The notes beneath the pieces were generated by a model. The model did not search any database. It was not told the origin of the DNA and was given only the letters and a program-made list of their open reading frames with translations. Positions 27,801 through 36,899 of a stretch of DNA of 64,000 nucleotides are shown one piece after another. The position numbers and the translations under genes are program-made. The stretch is taken from assembly GCA_934120715.1 (NCBI GenBank), contig CAKOUW010000001.1:395629-459628 (forward strand). The letters run 5' to 3'. This DNA comes from an uncultured Bacilli bacterium. Its GTDB lineage: Bacteria > Bacillota_I > Bacilli_A > RF39 > UBA660. Within the stretch, counting starts at the first letter, position 1; each line of letters starts with the position of its first letter.

Positions 27801-27905
27801 AATTCTTTGCCTCCTGACTTAATTACATTAATAAATATATTATATCAAAGCCTTCCACTATTTATATATGAATTTTGAAAGTATGCCATTTTCTGTCTTA
27901 AATGT

Positions 27906-27914
27906 TCATCCTCA
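27906..27914 (-). repeat. Terminal inverted repeat of the RhuM unit, right
   Basis: TCATCCTCA on the + strand, an exact inverted copy of 26755-26763, next to the second TC. Confidence 0.8.
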
Positions 27915-28475
27915 TCACTAAAGGGATGAATATATACAAAATAATAATGGAATATAGCAGATAAAATTAATGGATGTATTTCATTTTCTTTAGCATTTAA
28001 AAATTTAAATAAACTTTTCATTAATGCTGGAACTAATATTGATTCAGGAGCAGTATAAATAATTTCATTTTTCTTTTTTATCGCTTCACCATGGTTTCTA
28101 TAATAACCATTATCATCTTCAAAATACTTCATTAAAAGTGTGTGTGCTTTTAAAAAATCATCTTCATTTTTCCAATCATATTCATCCATATTTTCATATA
28201 ATTCATTAGCGTTTTTTACTTCTTGTATTTCATTTCTATCTCCAAGTACTAGTTTATCATCAATAATTCTTTCAACTGAATTTAATGATAAAGAATTAGC
28301 TTCTATAGCAAGAGAGGAATAAATAGATCTTACTTTAGATTTAATTTGTAAATTTCTTTTTTTTATTATTATCATTTAAAACTATTAAAGATAGTTTCTG
28401 TTCTATTTCTTTAATAATTTTTTTATTTTCATCACTAATATGAAATATTGGTTCTATAGTATCTATATTTTTCAT
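27915..28475 (-). pseudogene. Fic-family protein, N-terminal part (frameshifted)
   Basis: The gene starts at ATG 28475 after AAGGAGGTCAAA and reads MKNIDTIEPIFHISDENKK... for 44 codons before a stop at 28341. In the next frame the Fic domain continues as KKRNLQIKSKVRSIYSSLAIEANSL...YENMDEYDW...YIHPFSD. The frames cross near a run of eight A, a likely single-base indel. SSLAIEANSLSL resembles the Fic inhibitory helix region and IHPF begins the catalytic motif. The gene is then cut by the RhuM unit. If the A-run indel is a read error or a slippage site, only the RhuM insertion breaks it. Confidence 0.85.
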
Positions 28476-28624
28476 TTTGACCTCCTTTTTATCAGACTAA
28501 ATCTATTAGTATTATACTACAATTAATCTTATATTTACTAAGAAAAAAGGTAAATCTTATGAGCTCTTAATGATACTTTTTATTTTATCTTACCTATTTT
28601 TTAGATGGATCTAGTGTAAATATA

Positions 28625-28675
28625 AAAGTCCCACTTAGTAGACACTTACACCAAAGGCTGTTGTGGAGAGTTCAA
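28625..28675. other. Attachment-site junction on the Fic side
   Basis: On the minus strand the host GCCT precedes core TTGGT, followed by element sequence GTAAGTGTCTACTA. Rejoining the element ends gives attP, in which TAGACTCCAA and TTGG...GTCTA form an imperfect palindrome around the core, as expected for a serine integrase. Confidence 0.75.
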
Positions 28676-29867
28676 CATTACCAACTTTATCTAGAGGAAA
28701 TATAATTCCTTGACCTTCACCATTTAAATCAATTCCTGTTTTTTCACCAAAACCAAATTTATCTATATAACTAAATAATCTTTCTTTACCTAGCATTTGC
28801 CCTATCTTCACGAATCCAGGATTGCATGAGTTCTGCAGAACCTGAAGGAAGGTTTGATCTCCGTGTCCTCCTGCTTTCCAACATTTTAAAACGGACCCAT
28901 CTACATTTACGCTTCCTGAATCATAAAAATGGTCTTTATCTAAATCTACAATCTTTTCTTCTACAGCAGTTGCCATTGTTACTACTTTAAAAGTTGAACC
29001 TGGTTCATATGATGAAAAGATGGGCAAGTTTCTGCTTAGAACTTCTTGAGAGAATTTTTGATAATTATTAGGATCATATCCAGGCCTTGAACCCATTCCT
29101 AAAATTTCTCCTGTTTTAGGATCCATAGCGATTGCTAGAGCCATGTCTGGAGAAAACATGTCTACAATATTATCTAATTCTCTTTCTATTGATTTTTGAA
29201 TATTTATATCTATAGTTAGAGTTATATTCATACCTGATTGTGGTTCTACATAAATATCTGATAAATTAAGTTTATTTCCTTTAGCATCAGAAAAATATTT
29301 AATGGCTCCACTCTTTCCAGTCAAATATTTATCATATTGTAACTCTAATCCTGATAGACCTTGATTATCAATACCAACGTAGCCTAGGGTATGTGATAAA
29401 AGATTTTTGTAAGGATAATACCTTTTAGCTTCTTTTACTAAATATATTCCATCCATTTCAAGAGATGATATTTTCTCAGCTGTTTCATATGATAATCTTC
29501 TTCCTTCAGGATGGACTCTTTCTATTGATGTTTTTTTATAAACATGTTTTTTCATTTCTTTTTCTTCTACTTTTAATATTTTAGCAAGTTCTTTAGTTGC
29601 TTTTTCCTTATCCTTTATTTGATTAGGAATTAAAATAAGCGAAGTTGTTGTTAAATTGTCAGCTAGAACAACACCATTTCTATCTAATATTAAACCTCTA
29701 TTTGCTTCTATTGGTAGATCTCTACTCCATAGATTTGATGCATAACTATTTAACTTCTTATAATCAAATATTTGAATGTAGAAAACTCTTAAAATTATAA
29801 AAATAAATAAGAGAAGCATTACTAAAAAAGTCACTTTAATTCGTTCATCTATTTTTTTAAAAAACAT
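28650..29867 (-). pseudogene. spoVD: SpoVD-like penicillin-binding protein, N-terminal part (split gene)
   Basis: 406 codons from ATG 29867 (after AGAGGTGAATT). One membrane anchor (about 12-30) is followed by the PBP dimerisation domain and most of a class B transpeptidase: active-site STFK in EPGSTFKVVTMA and the SxN box SCN in LQNSCNPGF. It stops after STTAFG, four element-derived codons (VSVY) and a stop. The KTG box and PASTA domain are 5.2 kb away. Its place upstream of mraY and ftsW/spoVE matches spoVD in Bacillus, where the protein makes spore cortex in the mother cell. A separate intact PBP2B homologue is at 43.4-45.6 kb. Confidence 0.92.
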
Positions 29868-29971
29868 AATTCACCTCTAATAAAGGTGTATGCTTACTAA
29901 TAAAAAAAAGACTAAAAGTTATTGCAACAATACGTTAATTAAGTTTATTTTTAGTAAATAGTTTTGGATAA

Positions 29972-30008
29972 ACAAAAAACGTATAATTTTTGTTATACGC
30001 TTTTTGTT
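29972..30008 (-). terminator. Terminator after the amino-acid ABC transporter
   Basis: GCGTATAA/TTATACGT stem (8 bp) with a 6-base loop, followed by TTTTTTG on the minus strand. It separates the transporter from the spoVD-like gene. Confidence 0.75.
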
Positions 30009-30043
30009 TAGGTATTTAATCATTTATACTACCAATTGTATTA

Positions 30044-30769
30044 TTAAATATTTTTTACTTTTGATAAGAAGTTTTTAACTCTAATATCTTGTGGATTATT
30101 GAATATTTCTTCTGGAGTATTATCTTCTATTATTTTGCCTTCATCCATAAAAATAACTCTGGTAGAGAAGTTTTTAATAAAGTTCATTTCATGTGATACA
30201 ACTAACATTGTCATACCGTCTTTAGCAATTTCTCTCATTAAATTAGTAACTTCTCCAATCATTTCTGGATCAAGAGCAGATGTAGGTTCATCAAATAACA
30301 TTAATTCTGGTTTCATTATAAGAGCCCTTATAATGGCAATTCTTTGCTTTTGACCGCCAGATAATTCTCTTGGATAATAATTCTTTTTATCTTCTAGATC
30401 AATTTTCTTTAGAAGTTTTGTAGCTTCTTTTATGGCATCTTTTCTTGTTAATAGGCCTAGTTTTACAGGAGATAAAATAATGTTTTCTAAAACAGTCATA
30501 TTTTCAAAGAGATTAAATTGTTGAAAGACCATCCCTATTTTTCTTCTAATACCAGTAATATTACTATTTAAATTTATAGTTTCATTTTCAAAAGTAATAG
30601 TACCTGAAGTTGGTACTTCTAAAAAATTAATGGTTCTTAAAAAAGTAGATTTACCACATCCTGATGGTCCAATGATACCTATTATTTCTCCTTTATCTAC
30701 TTTTAGATTTATACCTTTTAGGACTTTTTTCTGACCAAAATTTTTAACTAAATTCTTAACTTCTAACAT
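30044..30769 (-). CDS. Polar amino acid ABC transporter ATPase (GlnQ/ArtP-like)
   Basis: 241 residues, complete ABC ATPase: Walker A GPSGCGKST, Q-loop FQQFNLFENMTV, signature LSGGQKQR, Walker B LMLFDEPTSALDPE, His switch VVSHEM. It powers the fused binding-protein/permease encoded just upstream; its start overlaps that gene's end by 14 bases. Substrate is probably a polar amino acid, and the arginine-fermentation genes next door make arginine or a related amino acid attractive, but this is inference. Confidence 0.92.
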   Translation of the reverse strand: MLEVKNLVKNFGQKKVLKGINLKVDKGEIIGIIGPSGCGKSTFLRTINFLEVPTSGTITFENETINLNSNITGIRRKIGMVFQQFNLFENMTVLENIILSPVKLGLLTRKDAIKEATKLLKKIDLEDKKNYYPRELSGGQKQRIAIIRALIMKPELMLFDEPTSALDPEMIGEVTNLMREIAKDGMTMLVVSHEMNFIKNFSTRVIFMDEGKIIEDNTPEEIFNNPQDIRVKNFLSKVKNI

Positions 30770-32186
30770 TATTTAACCTCTTTTCCATTAGGTTTATTAA
30801 TCTAGCTAGACCATAAGTAATAATTAAATAAATTAGGGCTATTAATATTAATGGGAAGAAATAGTCATATGTTCTTGAAGCTATAATATCACTAGCTTTT
30901 GTTAATTCTATTATACCTATATAGGCTCCAACTGATGTTTCCTTTACTAAAGTTATAAATTCATTACCTAGGGCTGGTAGTATATTTTTTATAGCTTGAG
31001 GAAAAATAATATATTGCATTACTTGTCTATAGTTTAGACTTAGAGCATAACCGGCTTCTCTTTGTCCTTTATCGACTGAATCTAGACCAGCTCTTATTAT
31101 TTCAGCAACATAGGCTGCACTATTTAGACCAAATGATAGAATACCTACTAGGACAATATTTATAGAGGTTGTTTTAAATATAACATAGTAAATTATCATT
31201 AACTGAAGAATACTTGGAGTACCTCTTATTATTGTTATATATATTTTAGCTAAAATATTTAAGAGTTTTAATTTATTAGTATTATCATGATAATTTCTTA
31301 CTATAGCAAGTAAAGTACCTAGAATAACACCTATTACTACAGCACCTAGAGCTATTAAAAGTGTATTAATAAGACCTTCAATAATATATTTATATCTTCC
31401 TTCATAGATAACACTACTATAGAATTTATCAATAATACCTAGAGATGATTTTTTATCGTTTTCTATTCCCATATGCTTTAAAATGATGTCATCAATCTCA
31501 CCACTTTTTTTCATTTTATTGATCACATTATTACAAGCTTCTAATAGTTCTTCATTGTCTTTTCTTACTACCATGCCATAGTTATCTACAACTAGAGGCT
31601 CTTTTAATATTTTCATATCATCTGTTATTAATTTGGTAGCTGGTAGATAGTCCATAACAACAGCATTAACTTTATCATCTTTTAGATCTTGAATAGCTGC
31701 TAAAAACTTTTTTTCTCTAATAACTGTAACAGTCTTATAGTTTTCTGTTAAATAGGAATCAGCTGTTGTGCCTAATTGAACGGCTACTTTACCAGATAGA
31801 TTTTTACTACTTGTTATGTGACTATTCTTTTTTACTATAATTACTTGTTTTGATGAAGCATAATTATCAGTAAAAGCTACTTCTTTAGCACGTTCTTTAG
31901 TATATGAGATACCTGCTGCACCAAGATCACTTTTTGATGTTTTAATTTCACTGATTATAGAATCAAAGGCAACATCTTTTATTACTAATTCTTTTCCTAA
32001 ATAGTCTGCTATTTTTTTAGCTATATCAATATCTACTCCAACAATTTCACCATTAGAATAATATTCATAGGGAGCAAATCCTGCCTCTGTTACTAGAGTA
32101 AGTTGTTCTTTATTTTTATCAGTACATCCAGTAATTAAGATGGAAAATATTATGGTTATAATTATTATAATTGTTTTCTTTTTCAT
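30756..32186 (-). CDS. Fused amino-acid binding lipoprotein and ABC permease
   Basis: 476 residues. The N-terminus is a lipoprotein signal with lipobox ITGC; residues about 25-245 are a periplasmic-binding-protein family 3 domain (LTLVTEAGFAPYEYYSNGEIVGVDIDIAKKIA). Residues about 265-470 are a His/Glu/Gln-type permease with the EAA loop in EIIRAGLDSVDKGQREAGYALSLNY. Such substrate-binding/permease fusions are known in Firmicutes. It forms a complete importer with the ATPase downstream. Start is ATG after AAGGTGTTAAT. Confidence 0.92.
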   Translation of the reverse strand: MKKKTIIIIITIIFSILITGCTDKNKEQLTLVTEAGFAPYEYYSNGEIVGVDIDIAKKIADYLGKELVIKDVAFDSIISEIKTSKSDLGAAGISYTKERAKEVAFTDNYASSKQVIIVKKNSHITSSKNLSGKVAVQLGTTADSYLTENYKTVTVIREKKFLAAIQDLKDDKVNAVVMDYLPATKLITDDMKILKEPLVVDNYGMVVRKDNEELLEACNNVINKMKKSGEIDDIILKHMGIENDKKSSLGIIDKFYSSVIYEGRYKYIIEGLINTLLIALGAVVIGVILGTLLAIVRNYHDNTNKLKLLNILAKIYITIIRGTPSILQLMIIYYVIFKTTSINIVLVGILSFGLNSAAYVAEIIRAGLDSVDKGQREAGYALSLNYRQVMQYIIFPQAIKNILPALGNEFITLVKETSVGAYIGIIELTKASDIIASRTYDYFFPLILIALIYLIITYGLARLINLMEKRLNNVRS

Positions 32187-32205
32187 ATTAACACCTTCTA
32201 TAGAT

Positions 32206-32227
32206 AAAAGGGGATTATCCCCTTTTT
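32206..32227 (-). terminator. Strong terminator between arc genes and ABC transporter
   Basis: AAAAGGGGAT/ATCCCCTTTT, a perfect stem with a very small loop and trailing T, separates the arc operon from the transporter, so the two are probably not one transcript unless it is read through. Confidence 0.75.
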
Positions 32228-32230
32228 ACC

Positions 32231-34615
32231 TTATAAAATTAACATAGCTATAGTTAGTACTAAAATATTAGCTAAGAATATACAAGCTAGAACTTTAAAT
32301 ACCCATTTTAACCAAGTAGTATATTCAACTTTAGCTAACGCTAGACCACCCATTATAGCTCCACAAGTTGGAGTAAATAGGTTTACAAAACCGTTTGCTG
32401 CTACCATACCCATTATAGTGGCTTCTATACTGTAGCCTACTCTTTGAGCAAGAGGAGCCATTATTGGAGATGATAGAGTTGCTAGTCCACTACTTGATGG
32501 AACTAATACTGATAGGAAACCATGGAAAATATAGTTTACTGGGGCAAATATTACTTTTGGTACAGATTGTAGTAATGAGGCTACATTATGAATTAGATAG
32601 TTATCCAAATATGTTTCACTCATTAATACTGAAGCACCTCTAGCAAGAGCAATTATTAATACTACTCCCACCATATCATCAGCTCCATCTACTAACTTAT
32701 CAACTATTTCATGTTCCTTCATTCTATTAACAATAGCAATAATAATAGCCATTAATAAAAACCAAAGTGAAGCTTCTTGGAAATACCATTGTCCTATAGG
32801 AACACCAGCAAGCCAAGATAGACCTAAAATTTTAGAATTAGCAAAGAAAGTAATACCAAAGTCTTCCCATGGAATGAAGCTTGCTATCATGATAACGAAA
32901 GTTAGTGCAAATAGAATTAAAGTTATCTTTTGTTTTCCAGATAGTTTTACTTCTTCTTTTGGAATATCTTCACCATATGTTGCTTCCATGGCTTTTTGTT
33001 CTTGAAGGCTTAAGATAGTTGAACCTTTTTTCTTTATTACTTTTTTAGCATAAGACATTACAAATAGAATTGAAATAAGTAAGGTTGTTAACCATAATAC
33101 TGTTCCTAATCCAATTATTACACCTTGATTTATTACTGTTCCTTTTGGTAAGACTGCTTTAGCGGCATCTACTGCAACACCAACAGCGAATGGGTTAACA
33201 GTTGATCCTAGAACACCTGATCCTGCTCCAAGTAGGACAATAGCAGATGAGACAACGGTATCCATTCCAGCTGCTACCATAGTGGCAGCAAGTAAAGCAT
33301 AAAAGCCTACTGTCTCTTCTAACATTCCATATGTTGTACCACCGATTGAGAATAGAATCATTAAAATAGGAATTAATACTAGTTCATGTCCATGAAGTTT
33401 TTTTATTAAGACTTGAATTCCTGTTTCAATTGCTTCTGTTGAATTAACAATTTTTAAGAATGCTCCAAGGATTAAAACAAAGACGCATATATCGATGGCA
33501 TCACCAAATCCTTGAATAGGAGCTAATAAAGTTTGGGCTAGACTGGCACCTACAACACCACTTCCATCTACTACATTATCACCGATAAACGAAGCTGTAG
33601 GTAATAAGTGTGTTACTAGACCTAATATAAATATTAGTAATAATATGATAGTAAAAGCACTTAGTGAAAAAGCTGCTCTTTTTTTCTTTTCTACTTTTTT
33701 TACCCCTTGTTGATAAATCATAGTACCTGTTTTTCCATCTTTGGCTTCTTTAGCCTTATCTAATGAAGAAATGATGGCTTTTTTCTCTGTTCCTCTAACA
33801 AATTCGATAGCTGATTCTATTTTTGGTAACATACTACCTTCTTTAAATTCTTCATTTCTTATACCAACTCTTGCTTCTGAAACAGACAATTTATCAATTT
33901 TCTTTTCATTTTCCTTGTCATAATTTAGAGATACTTTTTCAACGTCCGTTAAAATTAATAATTCATCGGCATTTATCTCCTTAGCAAGTAAGGCACTTGT
34001 TCTATCTTTGTCAATTACGGCATCTATTCCTTCATAACCATCTTTTTTAGTCATAACAACAGGAATACCACCACCACCGCAAGCAATAACTATAGTTCCT
34101 TCTGACATTAATTTTTCAATTGTTGCAAGTTCAAGAATTTTTTTAGGTTTAGGTGATGCTACTACTTTTCGGTATCCTCTACCAGCATCTTCTTTATAAA
34201 TGCCTTGACCTTCTTTTTTTCTTTTCATGGCTTCTTCTCTTGTTAAAAATTCGCCAATTGGTTTGGTTGGATTTTGAAAAGCTGGATCTTTTGGATCTAC
34301 TTCTACTTGGGTAAGAACTGTCACAACATTTTTATTAATGTGTCTTTTATTTAATTCATCTTTTAGTGATTGTTGTAGTTGATATCCAATATATCCTTGA
34401 GACATGGCACCACTTTCGGCAAATGGCATATTTTCATCTTTCATGGAATTATATATCATACCAACTTGTGGCCCATTACCATGAGTGATTACAACTTGAT
34501 TTCCAGCTTCAATTATGTCTACTAAGTACTTAGCAGTTTTATCAATTAAATCATGCTGTTCTTCTTGTTTTTTTCCTAACGCGTTACCCCCTAATGCAAT
34601 AACTATTTTACTCAT
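32231..34615 (-). CDS. Carbamate kinase fused to a YfcC/ArcD-type transporter
   Basis: 794 residues in one unbroken frame. Residues 1-310 are a complete carbamate kinase (SKIVIALGGNALG, THGNGPQVG, the central ACGGGGIPV and a TDVEKVSLNY segment), which makes ATP from carbamoyl phosphate and ADP. After a basic linker (KKVEKKKRAA, about 312-321) come roughly 12 membrane segments of a YfcC-like (AbgT/DcuC-related) carrier with SIGGTTYGMLEE and PSSSGLATLSSPIMAPLA. ArcC and ArcD are normally separate proteins. The carrier is probably an arginine/ornithine exchanger by context. The ATG overlaps the argF stop (ATGA). Confidence 0.88.
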   Translation of the reverse strand: MSKIVIALGGNALGKKQEEQHDLIDKTAKYLVDIIEAGNQVVITHGNGPQVGMIYNSMKDENMPFAESGAMSQGYIGYQLQQSLKDELNKRHINKNVVTVLTQVEVDPKDPAFQNPTKPIGEFLTREEAMKRKKEGQGIYKEDAGRGYRKVVASPKPKKILELATIEKLMSEGTIVIACGGGGIPVVMTKKDGYEGIDAVIDKDRTSALLAKEINADELLILTDVEKVSLNYDKENEKKIDKLSVSEARVGIRNEEFKEGSMLPKIESAIEFVRGTEKKAIISSLDKAKEAKDGKTGTMIYQQGVKKVEKKKRAAFSLSAFTIILLLIFILGLVTHLLPTASFIGDNVVDGSGVVGASLAQTLLAPIQGFGDAIDICVFVLILGAFLKIVNSTEAIETGIQVLIKKLHGHELVLIPILMILFSIGGTTYGMLEETVGFYALLAATMVAAGMDTVVSSAIVLLGAGSGVLGSTVNPFAVGVAVDAAKAVLPKGTVINQGVIIGLGTVLWLTTLLISILFVMSYAKKVIKKKGSTILSLQEQKAMEATYGEDIPKEEVKLSGKQKITLILFALTFVIMIASFIPWEDFGITFFANSKILGLSWLAGVPIGQWYFQEASLWFLLMAIIIAIVNRMKEHEIVDKLVDGADDMVGVVLIIALARGASVLMSETYLDNYLIHNVASLLQSVPKVIFAPVNYIFHGFLSVLVPSSSGLATLSSPIMAPLAQRVGYSIEATIMGMVAANGFVNLFTPTCGAIMGGLALAKVEYTTWLKWVFKVLACIFLANILVLTIAMLIL

Positions 34616-35601
34616 TTTAAAGTCTCCAACATTACAGCTTTGATTGTATGAAGTCTATTTTCAGCTTCTTCAAATACTCTAGATTTGCTAGACTCAAACA
34701 CCTCGTCTGTAACTTCCATTTCTTTTATTCCAAATTTTTCTTCTATTTCTTTACCTATTTTAGTTTCATTGTTATGAAATGATGGTAGGCAGTGCAAGAA
34801 GATAGCACTTTCTTTAGCATTATTCATTACATCCATGGTTACTTGATATGGTTTTAGCAATTCAATTCTTGCCTTCCATAACTCTTCTTTTTCGCCCATT
34901 GATACCCAAACGTCAGTATAAATGGCATCAGCATTTTTAGTAGCTGCCATTATATCCTCTTCTGTTTCTATAATGGCTCCTGTTTCTTGAGCTATTTCTT
35001 GGCACTGGGCAATTAAATTTTCATCTGGAAATAGTTCCTTTGGAGCACAGCATGTAAAGTTAATTCCTAACTTAGAACATATAACCATTAAAGAGTTACC
35101 AACATTATTTCTGGCATCTCCACAAAAGACTAGTTTTCTTCCCTTTAGGTCACCAAACTCTTCTTGCATAGTCATTATATCAGCTAACATTTGTGTTGGA
35201 TGAAATTCATTTGTTAAGCCATTCCAAACAGGAACTTTACTATACTTAGCTAAGCTTTCAACGATATCTTGACCGAAACCACGGTACTCAATACCATCAT
35301 ACATCTTATCTAAAACTCTAGCTGTATCTTCGATAGTTTCTTTCTTACCCATTTGTGATCCAGTTGGTCCTAGGTAAGTTGCGGACATACCAAGATCATT
35401 AGCTCCAACTTCGAAGGCACATCTTGTCCTAGTAGAATCTTTTTCAAAGATCATAGCAATCTGTTTTCCTTCTAGATATCTATGGGGTTCATGATTTCTT
35501 TTCTTCTTTTTTAAATCTATTGCTACTGAAAGTAAATACTCTATTTCTTCTTTTGAATAATCTAGTAGTTTTAAAAAATCTCTTCCTCTTAAATCTACCA
35601 T
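34612..35601 (-). CDS. argF: Ornithine carbamoyltransferase (catabolic, ArcB role)
   Basis: 329 residues. In the arginine deiminase pathway it splits citrulline with phosphate into ornithine and carbamoyl phosphate. Signature residues are the carbamoyl-phosphate site STRTRC, FHPTQMLAD and the ornithine-site HCLP. Start ATG overlaps the end of arcA by 7 bases and its stop overlaps the next start, so arcA-argF-arcC/D are tightly coupled. The operon makes the catabolic direction (arcB) more likely than biosynthesis. Confidence 0.95.
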   Translation of the reverse strand: MVDLRGRDFLKLLDYSKEEIEYLLSVAIDLKKKKRNHEPHRYLEGKQIAMIFEKDSTRTRCAFEVGANDLGMSATYLGPTGSQMGKKETIEDTARVLDKMYDGIEYRGFGQDIVESLAKYSKVPVWNGLTNEFHPTQMLADIMTMQEEFGDLKGRKLVFCGDARNNVGNSLMVICSKLGINFTCCAPKELFPDENLIAQCQEIAQETGAIIETEEDIMAATKNADAIYTDVWVSMGEKEELWKARIELLKPYQVTMDVMNNAKESAIFLHCLPSFHNNETKIGKEIEEKFGIKEMEVTDEVFESSKSRVFEEAENRLHTIKAVMLETLK

Positions 35602-36842
35602 TCAACATCCTCCCTTACTAGTGGCATAGACATACATCTTGGACCACCTCGTCCACGACCTAATTCAGCACCATGGACTTCAATTACTTTAAGTCCGGCT
35701 TTGCGTAATACATCATTTGTTACATTATTTCTGTCATATACTACAACTGTTCCTGGAGCAATACAAAGTGTATTTGAACCATCATTCCATTGCTCTCTTT
35801 CTGATGCTACTTTATCCCCTCCAGCACAAGGAATTAAAGTTACTGGATGATGAAGATATTTTTCTAATATTTCTTCTAATGACCCATTTACTTCTTTTAC
35901 GTTTAAGTCTTCAAAAGTTGTAGGATCAAAGCCTTCAGTAATTTCAAATACTTGTAATGTATCTGATATTCCAGGATGATAAGTAAATGTGTACTTATCT
36001 ATTTGAGTAAATACTGTGTCTAAGTGCATAAATGCTCTAGATACAGGAATATTGAATGCAAGAATAGTATCAATATTACAGCTTAAATCTTTAAAGAAAT
36101 TCTTTGCAATTTGATCAATTGCAGCAGCGGAAGTTCTTTGAGAAATACCTATCGCTACTATGTGATCATTAATATTTAATAAGTCTCCACCTTCAGTATG
36201 CCAATGATATGATCTATTATAGTATAGTGGCGTATTTTTATAATCTTTATGATATTTAAATACATATTCTGCATAAATACACTCTCTATTTCTGGTTACT
36301 GAATACATGTGATTTAAGTTTATTCCCTCTCCTACACTAGCAAAATTATCTCTTGTAAAATATAAGTTTGGCATAGGTGCAGCAATAAACTTTTCTGGCT
36401 CATCGACTAAGTCAACTAGAGTCTTTTCAATTTCTCTTTTTCTAGATGGGAAGTCTTTTATTTGAATTCCTTCCATAGTTTGCAATACTAGTTTTTTAGA
36501 GTCTTTTATTCTATCTAGAAAATTATAAGCTAAGTTCTGATATTTAATAGTATGAATTCCAGCTTCTTCTATAAATTGTTTTATAAATTTACTACGAATT
36601 TCACTGCTACTATCAAGCACTTCGGCTACCAAATCCTCTAAATAGACAACTTCTACACCATTGTCTCTTAAAGCATCAGCAAAAGCATCATGTTCTTTTT
36701 GTGCATCTTCTAAGTATGGAATATCATCAAAAAGTAATTCTCCTAGTGTATCAGGTGTTAAATTTAGTAATTCGTTTCCTGGTCTATGTAATAATACTTT
36801 TTTTAATTTTCCAATTTCACTTGTTACGTGAATGTTACTCAT
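35595..36842 (-). CDS. arcA: Arginine deiminase
   Basis: 415 residues from ATG 36842, chosen for the AAGGAG upstream; a longer frame reading MASYYYTTERRRKR would run through the Shine-Dalgarno. It hydrolyses arginine to citrulline and ammonia. Motifs are LYFTRDNFA, HTEGGDLLN and the catalytic Cys in RCMSMPLVRED at the very end. It is the first gene of the arc operon, giving fermentative ATP and ammonia for acid resistance. Confidence 0.96.
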   Translation of the reverse strand: MSNIHVTSEIGKLKKVLLHRPGNELLNLTPDTLGELLFDDIPYLEDAQKEHDAFADALRDNGVEVVYLEDLVAEVLDSSSEIRSKFIKQFIEEAGIHTIKYQNLAYNFLDRIKDSKKLVLQTMEGIQIKDFPSRKREIEKTLVDLVDEPEKFIAAPMPNLYFTRDNFASVGEGINLNHMYSVTRNRECIYAEYVFKYHKDYKNTPLYYNRSYHWHTEGGDLLNINDHIVAIGISQRTSAAAIDQIAKNFFKDLSCNIDTILAFNIPVSRAFMHLDTVFTQIDKYTFTYHPGISDTLQVFEITEGFDPTTFEDLNVKEVNGSLEEILEKYLHHPVTLIPCAGGDKVASEREQWNDGSNTLCIAPGTVVVYDRNNVTNDVLRKAGLKVIEVHGAELGRGRGGPRCMSMPLVREDVEW

Positions 36843-36899
36843 TCTTTTCCTTCTCCTTTCAGTAGTATAATAATAAGATGCCACTTATTATCTATTTTA

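Larger units (their letters stand above)
26755..27914. mobile_element. 1160-bp RhuM unit with terminal inverted repeats
   Basis: The ends are TGAGGATGA (26755-26763) and its complement TCATCCTCA (27906-27914). The flanks are the duplicated dinucleotide TC (26753-26754 and 27915-27916). Removing the unit and one TC restores HPFSDGNGRLAR, an intact Fic motif, in frame. A second matching block (AAGA(A)CAGAA) lies about 6 bases inside each end. The only gene is the RhuM homologue, with its own TATAAT and AGGAGG. No known transposase is present. Confidence 0.85.
23478..28649. mobile_element. 5.17-kb serine-recombinase element inserted in the spoVD-like gene
   Basis: Both ends carry the 5-base core ACCAA (+ strand) at 23478-23482 and 28650-28654. 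Deleting 5172 bp between them joins ...STTAFG to QGVSVTPIQ... in frame, restoring the FGQGxSVTPIQ motif conserved in class B PBPs. Contents in transcript order are a frameshifted Fic gene cut by a RhuM unit, a kinase-like gene, a SHOCT-like small gene and the serine recombinase at one end. There are no conjugation, replication or phage structural genes, so it moves alone only by the recombinase or depends on excision in the same cell, as skin-type elements do. Confidence 0.9.

Noticed and set aside
23422..28649. GTAAGTGT, an 8-base direct repeat at both junctions, as the attachment core
   Set aside because: Crossing over there would give STTAFGVSVTPIQ and lose the QG conserved in class B PBPs (intact as GFGQGITTTPIQ in pbpB); TTGGT restores it.
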